From positions 620,001-684,000 of the forward strand of contig NZ_CP108053.1 in the NCBI RefSeq assembly GCF_036173105.1: DNA of 64,000 bases. Direction: 5' to 3'. Positions 26,840-35,923 of this stretch are shown here, in pieces. The notes below the pieces were generated by a model, which did not search any database, was not told the DNA's origin, and was given only the letters and a program-made list of their open reading frames with translations. The position numbers were made by a program, and so were the translations under genes. Positions within the stretch are counted from its first letter, which is position 1. Each line of letters opens with the position of its first letter. This DNA is from Streptomyces sp. NBC_00287 (GTDB lineage Bacteria; Actinomycetota; Actinomycetes; Streptomycetales; Streptomycetaceae).

Positions 26840-27879
26840 CGCGGATCCCCTTCCAGTACGGCGACCAGGTTCTGTTGCAGACAGGGGCCGGAGGTGGCGT
26901 GACCGAGGGCCCGGTCGGACTCGCCCAGGTGGATGCGGTCGGCGGCCTCTCCGATGCGGATCAGCCCGGCGGCCATGACCGGGTTGGCGGCGAGGGCCCC
27001 GCCGGAGGGGTTGACGCGCACACTGTCGTCGAGCCGGAGCGCCTTGCGCAGGACGACCTCCTGGGCGGTGAAGGGCGCGTGCAACTCGGCGGTGTCGACG
27101 GGCCGTTCGAAGGCGCCGGCCTTCTCGGCGGCGAGGCGGGTCGAGGGCGAGTCGGTCAGATCGCGGACGCCGAGGGAGTGGGCCTCGATGCGGTGGTCGA
27201 TGCCGCGGATCCAGGCGGGGCGGGCGCACAGGTCCCGGGCGCGGTCTCCGGCGGCGAGGATGACGGCGGCGGCGCCGTCGCCGATGGGCGGGCAGTCACC
27301 GGTGCGCAAGGGCCGTACGCGATAGTCCCCTTGGGGCACTGGACCCCGTAGCTGTGCGTGCGGGTTGTCGGTCGCGCGGCTGCGGGCGGCGATCGTCGCC
27401 AGCTCGGGTTCGTCCGTCTCGCCCGCGTCGATCAGCGCCTGGGCCTGGAGGGCGGCGAGGGCGATGGAGTCCGGCCACAGGGGGGCGACGTAGTACGGGT
27501 CGAGCTGGCGGGTCAACACGTCACGCAGCGATCCCGGGGAGGATTTGCCGTAGGCGTAGACGAGGGCGGTGTCCGCGTCGCCGGTGAGGAGTTTGGTCCA
27601 GGCCTCGTACAGGGCCCAGGCGCCGTCCATCTCGACGTGCGACTCGGAGATGGGGGGCCAGGCGCCGACGCCGTCGAGGGCAAGGGTGAAGGAGAAGGCG
27701 CGGCCTGCGAGGTAGTCGCTGGAGCCGGAGCAGGTGAAGCCGATGTCGGCGGTCTTCAGGCCGGTCCGGTCGAGGACCTCGTGCAGGACCGGCATGAGCA
27801 TCTCGACCTCGGAGCGGTCGTCACTGGTGCGCTGGTGGTCGGTCTGGGCGAAGGCGACGACGGCGATCTCGCGGGTCAC
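26836..27879 (-). CDS. Second thiolase-fold (Ltp-like) protein
   Basis: A 347-residue protein starting at GTG 27879, in a GTGA overlap with the upstream DUF35 gene, and itself overlapping the next gene by ATGA. It has thiolase-fold features (IAVVAFAQTDHQRT, IGFTCSGSSDYLAGRAFSF, NPSGGALAANPVMAAGLIRIGEA, RALGHATSGPCLQQN). At the expected active-site position it reads ESHVEMDGAWALYEAW, without a cysteine. The pair of divergent thiolase-fold subunits suggests a heteromer. Confidence 0.8.
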   Translation of the reverse strand: MTREIAVVAFAQTDHQRTSDDRSEVEMLMPVLHEVLDRTGLKTADIGFTCSGSSDYLAGRAFSFTLALDGVGAWPPISESHVEMDGAWALYEAWTKLLTGDADTALVYAYGKSSPGSLRDVLTRQLDPYYVAPLWPDSIALAALQAQALIDAGETDEPELATIAARSRATDNPHAQLRGPVPQGDYRVRPLRTGDCPPIGDGAAAVILAAGDRARDLCARPAWIRGIDHRIEAHSLGVRDLTDSPSTRLAAEKAGAFERPVDTAELHAPFTAQEVVLRKALRLDDSVRVNPSGGALAANPVMAAGLIRIGEAADRIHLGESDRALGHATSGPCLQQNLVAVLEGDPR

Positions 27880-28817
27880 AGCAGCTCCCTGTATGTGTCG
27901 TAGTCCGCGTCCGGCTCGCCGGTGGGCCGGTAGTGGTCGGGGAAGCGGGCGCCCTCGGTCCACACCGGTTCCACCCGCAGCCCCATGCGGACCTGGTCGT
28001 AGGGGATGCCGGCGATACGGCCGTGCAGGGCGAGGCCCGCGCCGTCGAGGGCGATGTGGCCGTAGACGTACGGGACTTCGATGTCGAGGTTCTTCGCCTT
28101 GATGTTGACGATGCAGAAGGTGGTGACCGTGCCGTGCGGGCCCACCTCGACCTGTTCCGAGGTGGCGACGCCGCACGTCGGGCAGGCGCCTCTGGGCGGG
28201 ACGTACACCTTGCGGCAGGACGGGCAGCGTTCGCCGACGTTGCGGCGGTCGGCGAGGGCGTTGATGTAGGCGCTCTGGGCGCGGCCGGGTGAGTAGGTGT
28301 AGTCGAGGCGGGCGGGGGCGACGATGCCGGTGACCATGTCCTCGAACCGGCCCGAGTGGCCGCCGGGTTGGGCGGGGTCGCCGTCGTACGGTTCGAAGCA
28401 GGCGATGTCGGTGATGGCGCCGGTGCGTTCCTGGGCCCAGCGGACGCGGACGCGCAGGCCGGTATGTACGGCGTCGGGGCCGGGGGCGTCGAGGGCGTGC
28501 AGGAGGGCGGTGTCGGCGCCGTCGAGGCGGACCAGGACCCAGGCGAAGGGGGTGTCCAGGGGCTGGCCGCGGCGGGGTTCGTGGTTCCAGGCCCAGGTGG
28601 TGACGGTTCCGGTGGGGGCCACCTCGACGAGGTCGCGCAGTTCCTCGGCGGTGACCGGGTCGTACTCGACGGGTGGGACGAGGGTGCGGTCGTCGGTGGT
28701 GCGTACCCCGAGGACGACACGTTCGCGCAGGCCGGTGAGGAAGGCGCTCTGGACGGGGCCGAGGGAGCGGGTGAAGGGGAACTCGACGACGAGGGGGGCT
28801 TTGAGGACTTCGGGCAT
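27876..28817 (-). CDS. Tandem DUF35 (Zn-ribbon/OB-fold) acyl-CoA-associated protein
   Basis: A 313-residue protein from ATG 28817 with AGGAG upstream. Residues about 1-145 form an OB-like half without zinc ligands. Residues about 165-300 form a full DUF35 unit with a rubredoxin-like zinc ribbon (CPSC ... CPTC, about residues 198-215) followed by the OB fold (GTVTTFCIVNIKAKN, VPYVYGHIALDGAG). DUF35 proteins bridge thiolase-fold enzymes and their acyl-CoA substrates (archaeal thiolase/HMG-CoA synthase complex; the ChsH2-Ltp2 aldolase in steroid degradation). It is translationally coupled to the thiolase-fold genes. Confidence 0.85.
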   Translation of the reverse strand: MPEVLKAPLVVEFPFTRSLGPVQSAFLTGLRERVVLGVRTTDDRTLVPPVEYDPVTAEELRDLVEVAPTGTVTTWAWNHEPRRGQPLDTPFAWVLVRLDGADTALLHALDAPGPDAVHTGLRVRVRWAQERTGAITDIACFEPYDGDPAQPGGHSGRFEDMVTGIVAPARLDYTYSPGRAQSAYINALADRRNVGERCPSCRKVYVPPRGACPTCGVATSEQVEVGPHGTVTTFCIVNIKAKNLDIEVPYVYGHIALDGAGLALHGRIAGIPYDQVRMGLRVEPVWTEGARFPDHYRPTGEPDADYDTYRELL

Positions 28818-28829
28818 GCCGGGTCTCCT

Positions 28830-29630
28830 TCAGTGGCGCTGGTAGTCGGGCGGTCGCTTCTCCGCGAAGGCGCGGGCGCCCTCCTTGGCGTCGGCGGTGT
28901 CGAAGATCGGCCAGCCGCGCTTGAGTTCGGCGGCGAGGCCCTCGGTCTCGGTCAGCTCGGCGGTCTCGTAGACCGATGCCTTGACGGCCTCCACGGCGAG
29001 CGGGCCGCAGGCGTTGATCTGTTCGGCGATCTCCAGGGCCTTGGCGAGGGCGGTGCCGTCGGGGACGACCTGGCCGATCAGACCGATGTCGGCCGCCTCT
29101 TGGGCGCTGTAGGGGCGGCCGGTGAGCAGCATTTCCAGGGCGTGGGTGCGCGGGATCTGGCGTTGCAGACGGACCGTGGAGCCGCCGATCGGGAACAGGC
29201 CGCGTTTGACCTCGAAGAGGCCGAAGGTCGCGGACTGTCCGGCGACGCGGATGTCGGTGCCCTGGAGGATCTCGGTGCCGCCGGCCACGCAGTACCCCTC
29301 GACGGCGGCGATCACCGGCTTGCGGGGGCGGTGGTGGCGCAGCATGGCCTTCCAGTGCAGGTCGGGGTCGGCGGTGAGCCGGTCTCGGTAGTGCTCGCCC
29401 GCCATGCCCTTCCCCGCGAGGGCCTTGAGGTCCATGCCGGCACAGAACGCGCCGCCCGCGCCGGTCAGCACGATCGAGCGGACGGTGTCGTCATCGTCGG
29501 CCTCGATCCAGCCGTCGTACAGGCCGACCAGCATGGGCAGCGAGAGTGCGTTCTTGGCCTCGGGCCGATTCAGTGTGAGCACGAGTGTGGCGCCCTCGCG
29601 CCGCACGGTGAGGTGTTCGGTTCCACCCAT
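28830..29630 (-). CDS. Crotonase-family enoyl-CoA hydratase/isomerase
   Basis: A 266-residue protein with GAGGGGAGA upstream of the ATG; first gene of the minus-strand operon, 12 bp before the DUF35 gene. It has crotonase signatures: LTLNRPEAKNAL, GAGGAFCAGMDLKAL (oxyanion-hole motif) and AAVEGYCVAGGTEILQGTDIRVAG, followed by a Glu-containing LFEVKRGLFPIGGS segment. It probably hydrates an enoyl-CoA in the pathway that starts with the divergent FadD19-like ligase. It is similar in style to EchA19-type enzymes of steroid catabolism. Confidence 0.9.
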   Translation of the reverse strand: MGGTEHLTVRREGATLVLTLNRPEAKNALSLPMLVGLYDGWIEADDDDTVRSIVLTGAGGAFCAGMDLKALAGKGMAGEHYRDRLTADPDLHWKAMLRHHRPRKPVIAAVEGYCVAGGTEILQGTDIRVAGQSATFGLFEVKRGLFPIGGSTVRLQRQIPRTHALEMLLTGRPYSAQEAADIGLIGQVVPDGTALAKALEIAEQINACGPLAVEAVKASVYETAELTETEGLAAELKRGWPIFDTADAKEGARAFAEKRPPDYQRH

Positions 29631-29695
29631 CGCCCGTCTCCCCTCTTGAGAACGAGAACAGGTTGCAGGAGGCGACGGAGCACTTCAAGAGTTTT

Positions 29696-29718
29696 CTGAC
29701 AGACAGTCAGATTTGTTG
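29696..29718. promoter_or_regulatory. Inverted-repeat operator CTGAC-N5-GTCAG with ATTTGTTG tail (site A)
   Basis: A perfect 15-bp inverted repeat (CTGAC AGACA GTCAG, 29696-29710) followed by ATTTGTTG (29711-29718), in the 165-bp gap between the divergent crotonase and FadD19-like genes. The same pattern occurs twice at 60194-60239 before another acyl-CoA operon. Likely a TetR-type repressor site. Confidence 0.6.
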
Positions 29719-29795
29719 TGCGCGGAGTCTTCACAGTCGTGCCGCCCTTTGCTCTGATGACCGGCAACCGAGGGACAGCGAGGTCAGGAGGAGCG

Positions 29796-31397
29796 GTGGA
29801 GTACAACCTTGCCGACCTGTTCGAGTCGGTCGTGGACGTGGTGCCGGACCGCGAGGCGCTGGTGTACCTCGACCACCCGGGCACGGGCGCGGAGCGCCGG
29901 CTGACGTACGCCGAACTGGACGCGGCGGCCAACCGGATCGGGCACCATCTGCTGGACAGCGGGATCCGCCCCGGCGAGCACCTCGGACTGCACCTCTACA
30001 ACGGCGTCGAGTACCTCCAGACGGTGCTCGGCTGCTTGAAGGCGCGGATCGTGCCGGTGAACGTCAACTACCGGTATGTGGAAGAGGAGTTGGTCTACCT
30101 CTACCGGGACGCGGATCTGGTGGCGGTCGTCTTCGACGCCGAGTTCGAGGACCGGGTGGCGGTGGCCCGGCCGCGGGCGGAGAAGCTCAGGCATCTGGTA
30201 CGGGTGGGGGAAGGCACCACGGGCATCGCCTTTGCGGAGGCGGAGGCCGGGGGCTCGCCGGAGCGGGGGTTCCCGGCGCGGTCGGGCGACGACCAGTTCA
30301 TCATCTACACCGGCGGCACCACCGGGATGCCCAAGGGGGTCATGTGGCGCCAGGAGGACCTGTTCTTCGCGGGGCTCGGTGGCGGGGCGCCGACCGGTGA
30401 GCCGGTCAAGAAGCCCGAGGAACTCGCCGAGCGGGTCGCCGCCGGCGGGTCCGGGATCACCTTCTTCCCCGCTCCCCCGCTGATGCACGGCACCTCCACC
30501 CTCACCGCGTTCATCGGCTTCAACTTCGGTCAACGGGTCGTGCTGCACCGCAAGTTCGCGCCCGAGGAGGTCCTGCGCACCATCGAGAAGGAGAAGGTCA
30601 CCAGCATGTCGCTGGTCGGCGACGCGATGCTGCGGCCGCTCATCGACGCGCTCGGCGGGCCGATGAAGGGCACGGACTGCTCGTCGATGTTCAGCGTCTC
30701 CTCGTCCGGGGCGATCATGTCGGAGACCGTGCGCCGGCAGTTCCTGGAGCTCGTGCCGAACGTGATGCTGCTGAACAACTTCGGCTCCTCCGAGTCCGGC
30801 TTCAACGGCACGGCCACCGAGGACGCGGGCCCCGAGCGGGGCTTCCGGGTCCGCGTCAACTCCCGTACCCAGGTGGTCGATCCCGCCACGCGCGAGCAGG
30901 TCGCCGTCGGCGAGGTGGGCCGGGTCGCCCAGTGCGGGCATGTGCCGCTCGGCTACTACAACGACCCCGCGAAGACCGCCGAGACCTTCTTCGAGAAGGA
31001 CGGGCAGCGGTGGGTGCTGCTCGGGGACATGGCGACCGTCGACGAGGAGGGCGTGGTGACCGTCCTCGGCCGCGGCTCGCAGTGCATCAACACCGGTGGC
31101 GAGAAGGTGTACCCGGAGGAGGTCGAACAGGCACTGAAGTCCCATCCGGACGTGTACGACGCGCTGGTCGCCGGGGTCCCGGACGCGAAGTGGGGCCACC
31201 ATGTGGCGGCCGTCGTCCAGCTCCGCGAGGGCGCGGACCGGCCCTCCCTCGAGGACATCCAGACGCACTGCCGGTCTCATCTCGCCGGGTACAAGATCCC
31301 CCGCCAGCTGGTGGTCACGGACGCCATCCGCCGCTCGCCGAGCGGGAAGGCGGACTATCGGTGGGCGCGGGAGGTGGCGGGGGCGGCGGAGGGGTAG
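29796..31397 (+). CDS. FadD19-like acyl-CoA synthetase
   Basis: A 533-residue AMP-forming ligase. The GTG start (VEYNLADLFESVVDVVPDR) follows AGGAGGAG. It has adenylation motifs IIYTGGTTGMPKGVMW (A3/P-loop), LNNFGSSESGFNG, LGRGSQCINTGGEKVYPEEVE and the C-terminal catalytic Lys region RRSPSGKADYRW. The sequence pattern, including VNVNYRYVEEELVYL and GKADYRWA, follows steroid side-chain ligases of the FadD19 group. It activates a fatty or branched side-chain acid as CoA ester; the divergent crotonase, DUF35 and thiolase-fold genes would process it. The native substrate is unknown. Confidence 0.9.
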   Translation: MEYNLADLFESVVDVVPDREALVYLDHPGTGAERRLTYAELDAAANRIGHHLLDSGIRPGEHLGLHLYNGVEYLQTVLGCLKARIVPVNVNYRYVEEELVYLYRDADLVAVVFDAEFEDRVAVARPRAEKLRHLVRVGEGTTGIAFAEAEAGGSPERGFPARSGDDQFIIYTGGTTGMPKGVMWRQEDLFFAGLGGGAPTGEPVKKPEELAERVAAGGSGITFFPAPPLMHGTSTLTAFIGFNFGQRVVLHRKFAPEEVLRTIEKEKVTSMSLVGDAMLRPLIDALGGPMKGTDCSSMFSVSSSGAIMSETVRRQFLELVPNVMLLNNFGSSESGFNGTATEDAGPERGFRVRVNSRTQVVDPATREQVAVGEVGRVAQCGHVPLGYYNDPAKTAETFFEKDGQRWVLLGDMATVDEEGVVTVLGRGSQCINTGGEKVYPEEVEQALKSHPDVYDALVAGVPDAKWGHHVAAVVQLREGADRPSLEDIQTHCRSHLAGYKIPRQLVVTDAIRRSPSGKADYRWAREVAGAAEG

Positions 31398-31501
31398 CGC
31401 CCCGGCCATCGGCAGGCTGTTCTTTCCCTGGTCAGCGGCTTGAGGCGGCCGTCGGGCCGGCGCACCGCATGCCGACGCGTGGAGAAGCTGGGACTCTGGT
31501 G

Positions 31502-31524
31502 AAGGAGGACTGACCATGGCCTGA
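31502..31524 (+). promoter_or_regulatory. Shine-Dalgarno plus two-codon ORF (Met-Ala-stop) before the LAL regulator
   Basis: AAGGAGG (31502-31508) is 7 nt before ATG 31516, which reads ATG GCC TGA and stops. The next in-frame ATG, at 31528, opens the regulator. The best ribosome site therefore serves a minimal ORF in the same frame as the gene. It is either a start-stop element that controls re-initiation or a nonsense change at codon 3. Confidence 0.5.
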
Positions 31525-31527
31525 CGG

Positions 31528-34185
31528 ATGGTGGTGATGGTCGGCATGGTGGCGGTCGAACCGAGCGAGCCGGTCACACCGACGGCAGGGGTCGATCCCC
31601 TGGGCACGCCGTATCTGCCCGGGCGGTTCGCCATTCCCGCCAGGCCCCCCACCTTCCTGCGCCGCGGGCGTCTGCAGCGCCACCTCGATCTGGGCCGGAC
31701 GACGCCGTTGACCATGGTCAACGGGGCGGCGGGGGCGGGCAAGACCCTGCTGGTCGCCGACTGGGCCGCGAGCCTGGACGGGCCGGTCGTCTGGCTCACC
31801 GCCGACGCCGGCCAGACACCCGGGCTGTTCTGGGCCTATCTGCTGGAAGCCCTGCACCACCAGGACGTGCTCGCGCCCGCCGAGGTCGGCTTCCCGGCGG
31901 ACGCGCACCGGGTGGACCGCAAGCTGCTGGCCCGGCTCGCCGTCGGCCTCGCGGCCCGTGAGCGGCCCGTGGTCGTCGTGCTCGACGAGTTCGAGCGGGT
32001 GACCGGCCCCGCCGTCAGCGAGCAGGTGGAGTTCGTCCTGCGGCACGCCTGGCCCGGCCTGCGTCTGGTGCTCGTCACCCGCACCGAGCCCCTGCTGCCG
32101 CTGCACCGGTACCGCGCGGCCGGCACCCTCACCGAGGTCCGCAACGCCGACCTGGCCTTCACGCCCGAGGAGGCGGTCGGCCTGCTCGGCCTGCACGGTC
32201 TCGAGCTGTCCGTGGACGCGGCGCGGGCGCTGGTGGAGCGGACCGGGGGCTGGGCGGCGGGCCTGCGGCTGTGTGCCCTGGCCGCGCAGGAGGCCGATGA
32301 CGCGGAGACCTGTCTCAAGGAATTCGAGGCCGGGCACAGCACGGTCGCCGACTATCTGCTCGACGAGGTGCTCAAGCGCCAGCCGGCCGAGACACAGGAC
32401 CTGCTGCTGCGCGTCAGCGTCCTGGAACGGTTCTCCCCCGGTCTGGCGAACACGCTCACGGGCCGGTCGGACGCCGAGCCGATCCTGAACGAACTGCGCC
32501 GCCAGAACGCCTTCGTGGAGTCGCTGGGGCACTCGTGGTACCGGCTGCACCCCTTGTTCGGCGAGATCCTGCGGTCCTATCTGGAAGTGACCCGGCCCGG
32601 TCTGCGTCCCCGGCTCCATCGCCGGGCGGCACAGTGGCTGCGCCGCTCCGGGTACCTGCCGGAGGCGCTGGCCCATGGCGCCGCCGCGGGCGACTGGGAG
32701 TTCACCGCCGGCGCCCTCGTCGACGACCTGGCCATCGGGCAGCTCTTCACGGGCCTGCGCGCCGAGGGCCTGGCCGAGCTGTTCTCCCGTATGACCTGCG
32801 AGACCACGAGCCCCGCCGCCGAACTCGTCCGGGCGGCCCGCGCGCTGACCCACCACGACGTCGACCGCGCGCTGACCCATCTGCACCACGCCGAGCGGAC
32901 CCTGGCCGACGAGGCGTCCGACCCCGCCGCGGCCCAGCTCAGCTGCGCCCTCCTGGAGGCCCACGCGGCCCGGCTGACCGGCGCCCCGGGCCGGGCGGAG
33001 AAGGCGGCCCGGTCGGCCCGGCACCTCCAGGGGGACGTGCCCGCCCGGCTCCTCGAACAGCATCCCGAGCTCAACGCCCTGCTGCTGACCCACCTCGGCA
33101 CGGCTCATCTGTGGGCCGGGCGGTTCCAGGACGCGCGCGACGCCCTGGACGCCGTCGTCGCCTGCCCCGCCGGTGCCGCCACGGCACTGCCCCGCCAGGA
33201 GAGCCTGAGCCACCTCGCGCTCATCGACTACCTGGACGGCTGGCTCGACCGGGCCGAACGCAAGGCGCTCGCCGCGCTGACCGAGACCGAGCGGTACGGG
33301 CTGCCCCCGTCGGCGGGGTCGGGCGTGGGCCACCTGGTCCGGGCCGCCGTGGCCGTGGAGCGCGATGAACTGGAGGAGGCGCAGTATCTCCTCGACGAGG
33401 CGGCCGCGTGCGGTACGGCGGGACAGGACGACCCGGTGACAGCGGCGGGCCGGGCGCTGACCACGGCACGTCTGCGGCTCGCGCAGGGGGACGCGCCGGC
33501 CGCTCTCGCCGCGGCCGAGCCCACCATCACCGCCGACGTGGTCTCCCCCTGGGAGCGGGGCCGGACGGCCGCCATCGTCTGCGCCGCCCATCTCGCCGAG
33601 GGGCACCCCGAGACCGCCGTGCGGGCGCTGCTCGAAGCCCCGGACGACCAGACCGCCTGGGCGGTGGAGAGCGCACGGGCCCTGCTCGCCGCGGGGCATC
33701 CCGGCCCGGCGCTCGAACTGCTCGACGCCCTGCCGCCCGAGGACGGGGCCGGTCCCGCCGTCACCGTGCCGGCCCTGCTGGTCCGCGCGCAGGCCTGTGA
33801 GCAGGCCGGGGACCCGGACACCGCCCGGCGGATCCTCACCCGGGCGCTCCTGGACGCCCGCAGGGAACGGCTGCGCAGGCCATTCCTGGACGCCGGGCCC
33901 TGGGTCCTGCGGCTGCTGGGCACAGGGCCGCCGGAGGGACTTGCCGAGGGGTGGCTGCTGCGGGGCCGGGACCTGCCCGGGCCGCTCGTGGTGGAGGAGC
34001 TCAGCGCCCGCGAGCACGACGTCCTGGTGCGGCTCGCGCAGCTGATGTCCACCGAGGAGATCGCGGCCGACCTCTATGTCTCGGTGAACACCGTCAAGAC
34101 CCATCTCAAGGGCGTCTTCCGCAAGCTGGCGGTGAACCGGCGCACCGACGCGGTGCGGCGGGCACGGGAGCTGGGCCTGCTGTGA
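31528..34185 (+). CDS. Large ATP-binding LuxR-family (LAL/MalT-like) regulator
   Basis: An 885-residue protein. Walker A GAAGAGKT lies near residues 66-73, and the Walker-B-like VVVVLDEFERV near 150. The STAND/winged-helix region (LLLRVSVLERFSPGLANTL) is followed by a long helical TPR-like region (about 340-790). The C-terminal LuxR HTH (about 820-885) reads LSAREHDVLVRLAQLMSTEEIAADLYVS then VNTVKTHLKGVFRKL. It is the MalT layout: ligand- and ATP-dependent transcription activator. The first codon is uncertain: ATG 31528, GTGs, or ATG 31546 are possible, and a two-codon ORF precedes it. It may control the downstream MFS exporter. Confidence 0.88.
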   Translation: MVVMVGMVAVEPSEPVTPTAGVDPLGTPYLPGRFAIPARPPTFLRRGRLQRHLDLGRTTPLTMVNGAAGAGKTLLVADWAASLDGPVVWLTADAGQTPGLFWAYLLEALHHQDVLAPAEVGFPADAHRVDRKLLARLAVGLAARERPVVVVLDEFERVTGPAVSEQVEFVLRHAWPGLRLVLVTRTEPLLPLHRYRAAGTLTEVRNADLAFTPEEAVGLLGLHGLELSVDAARALVERTGGWAAGLRLCALAAQEADDAETCLKEFEAGHSTVADYLLDEVLKRQPAETQDLLLRVSVLERFSPGLANTLTGRSDAEPILNELRRQNAFVESLGHSWYRLHPLFGEILRSYLEVTRPGLRPRLHRRAAQWLRRSGYLPEALAHGAAAGDWEFTAGALVDDLAIGQLFTGLRAEGLAELFSRMTCETTSPAAELVRAARALTHHDVDRALTHLHHAERTLADEASDPAAAQLSCALLEAHAARLTGAPGRAEKAARSARHLQGDVPARLLEQHPELNALLLTHLGTAHLWAGRFQDARDALDAVVACPAGAATALPRQESLSHLALIDYLDGWLDRAERKALAALTETERYGLPPSAGSGVGHLVRAAVAVERDELEEAQYLLDEAAACGTAGQDDPVTAAGRALTTARLRLAQGDAPAALAAAEPTITADVVSPWERGRTAAIVCAAHLAEGHPETAVRALLEAPDDQTAWAVESARALLAAGHPGPALELLDALPPEDGAGPAVTVPALLVRAQACEQAGDPDTARRILTRALLDARRERLRRPFLDAGPWVLRLLGTGPPEGLAEGWLLRGRDLPGPLVVEELSAREHDVLVRLAQLMSTEEIAADLYVSVNTVKTHLKGVFRKLAVNRRTDAVRRARELGLL

Positions 34186-34324
34186 CCGGCGCCCCGGGCC
34201 TCCCCCGTGGCGGGTGAGGCGTCCGCGGGTCGCGTCGGGTGCCATGGGAGTGGTGGCCGGGCAGTCGAGGCCGCCGCCCGGCCGCCCTCACCGGCGCCCC
34301 GGGCCGAGTTCTGCGAGGTGGCAC

Positions 34325-35923
34325 GTGGCGCACTGGCGGGCTCTGATGGTGCTCGGCACGGCCCAGTTCCTGATGGTCCTGGACACCTCGGTCATGAATG
34401 TCTCGATCAGCCAGCTGGTCGAGGACTTCGACACCGAGGTCACCGCCATCCAGGCCGTCATCACGCTCTACGCGCTGATGATGGCCGCGTTCATGGCCGT
34501 CGGCGCCAAACTCGGCGACATCCTGGGCCGCCGTCGGCTGTTCCTGCTGGGGCTGGTCGTCTACGGCGTCGGATCGGGACTCACGGCGGTGGCACCGAGC
34601 GTGTGGGTGCTGGCGATCGGCTGGTCGGTCATCGAGGGGCTCGGCGCGGCCATGGTGCTGCCGGCCATGGCCGCGCTGGTCGCGGAGTCCTACCGGGACC
34701 GGGAGCGCGCCGTCGCCTACGGCGTCATCGGCGGGCTCGCCGGTGCGGGCATCGCGGTGGGGCCGCTGCTCGGCGGCTGGGTGACGACGTATCTCACCTG
34801 GCGGCTGGTCTTCGCCGGTGAGGTCGTGCTCGTCGTGGCCATGCTGCTGTGCCGCGGGATGATCACGGAGGCTCCCCGGACGGGGCCCCGCCCCCGGATG
34901 GACGCCGTGGGCGCGGCGCTGTCCGCGACCGGCCTCGCACTCGGCGTCCTCGCCGTGCTGCAGAGCGGCAGCTGGGGCTGGGTCCAGCCCAGGAACCCGC
35001 CGTTCACGGTCCTCGGCTTCGCCCCGACGATGTTCGTCATCGGTGCCTCGGCTCTCGTCCTGGGCGCCTTCGTCCGGTGGGAGCACCGGCGTGCCGCCCT
35101 GCGCCGGGATCCGCTGGTGCACCTGGCGTTGCTGGAGCGGCCCGTTCTGCGGGCCGGGCTGCTGACGATGCTCAGCCAGAACCTCATCCTGCTCGGACTG
35201 TTCTTCGCCATCCCGCTCTATCTGCAGGTCGTTCAGGGCTTCGACGCCTTCGAGACCGGGCTGCGGCTGCTGCCGGTCTCGGTCACCATGCTCGTCGCCT
35301 CCCTGGGCGCCTCCCGGTTCGGGCGCCGGGTCGCGCCGCGCACGCTGGTCCGGGCCGCTCTGCTGACCTTGGCGGCGGCCATCGTCTGGCTGCTGGCCAC
35401 CATCGATCCGAAGATCGACGACGCCCAGTTCGCCGCGGCCATGGCCCTGCTGGGCCTCGGGATGGGCCTGCTGGTCTCGCAGTTGGGCAATGTCGTCCAG
35501 TCCAGCGCCGCCGAGGAGGAGCGCAGCGAGGTCGGCGGGTTGCAGTACACCGCCCAGAACCTGGGCTCTGCGCTGGGGACCGCGCTGATCGGGTCGCTGC
35601 TCATCGGTGCGCTGGTCCACGCCTTCACGGCACATGTCGAGGACGACACGCGGTTGTCGGAGCAGGCACGGCAGCAGACGAGCGTCGCTTTGGAGGCCGG
35701 GGTCTCCTTCGTCCCCACCGATCAGGTGCGGACCGCGGCCGAGCGGGCCGGACTGCCGCCCGCCGAGGTGGAGGCCGTCGTCGACTCCTATGCCTCGGCG
35801 CAGTTGCAGGGCCTGAAGGCGGCCATCCTCGCGGCCGGCGGGGTCACCCTGGCGAGCTTCCTGATCACCCCTCGGCTGCCGGGGCGCGCCGACGCCTCCG
35901 TGGGTGAGGAGCACGTCCGGTGA
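34325..35923 (+). CDS. MFS drug-exporter-like transporter (DHA2, 14 TM)
   Basis: A 532-residue membrane protein read from GTG 34325 (VAHWRALMVLGTAQF), with GAGG 7 nt upstream; the frame extends to 34214 but the extra sequence is Pro/Arg-rich without a ribosome site. About 14 hydrophobic segments, DHA2 motif LDTSVMNVSISQLVEDF in TM1, KLGDILGRRRLFLLG (loop 2-3) and GLAGAGIAVGPLLGGW (motif C, antiporter). The large loop near the C-terminus (residues about 455-500) is soluble. It probably exports a hydrophobic compound with proton exchange. The next gene overlaps by GTGA. Confidence 0.9.
   Translation: MAHWRALMVLGTAQFLMVLDTSVMNVSISQLVEDFDTEVTAIQAVITLYALMMAAFMAVGAKLGDILGRRRLFLLGLVVYGVGSGLTAVAPSVWVLAIGWSVIEGLGAAMVLPAMAALVAESYRDRERAVAYGVIGGLAGAGIAVGPLLGGWVTTYLTWRLVFAGEVVLVVAMLLCRGMITEAPRTGPRPRMDAVGAALSATGLALGVLAVLQSGSWGWVQPRNPPFTVLGFAPTMFVIGASALVLGAFVRWEHRRAALRRDPLVHLALLERPVLRAGLLTMLSQNLILLGLFFAIPLYLQVVQGFDAFETGLRLLPVSVTMLVASLGASRFGRRVAPRTLVRAALLTLAAAIVWLLATIDPKIDDAQFAAAMALLGLGMGLLVSQLGNVVQSSAAEEERSEVGGLQYTAQNLGSALGTALIGSLLIGALVHAFTAHVEDDTRLSEQARQQTSVALEAGVSFVPTDQVRTAAERAGLPPAEVEAVVDSYASAQLQGLKAAILAAGGVTLASFLITPRLPGRADASVGEEHVR

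Noticed and set aside
25673..31397. Polyketide or non-ribosomal biosynthetic cluster
   Set aside because: Ligases lack carrier-protein domains and no PKS/NRPS modules occur; catabolic acyl-CoA genes explain the set better.
31432..34245. Minus-strand open frame of 937 codons opposite the LAL regulator
   Set aside because: Gly/Arg/Gln-rich shadow frame without domains; the plus strand carries Walker and LuxR motifs.
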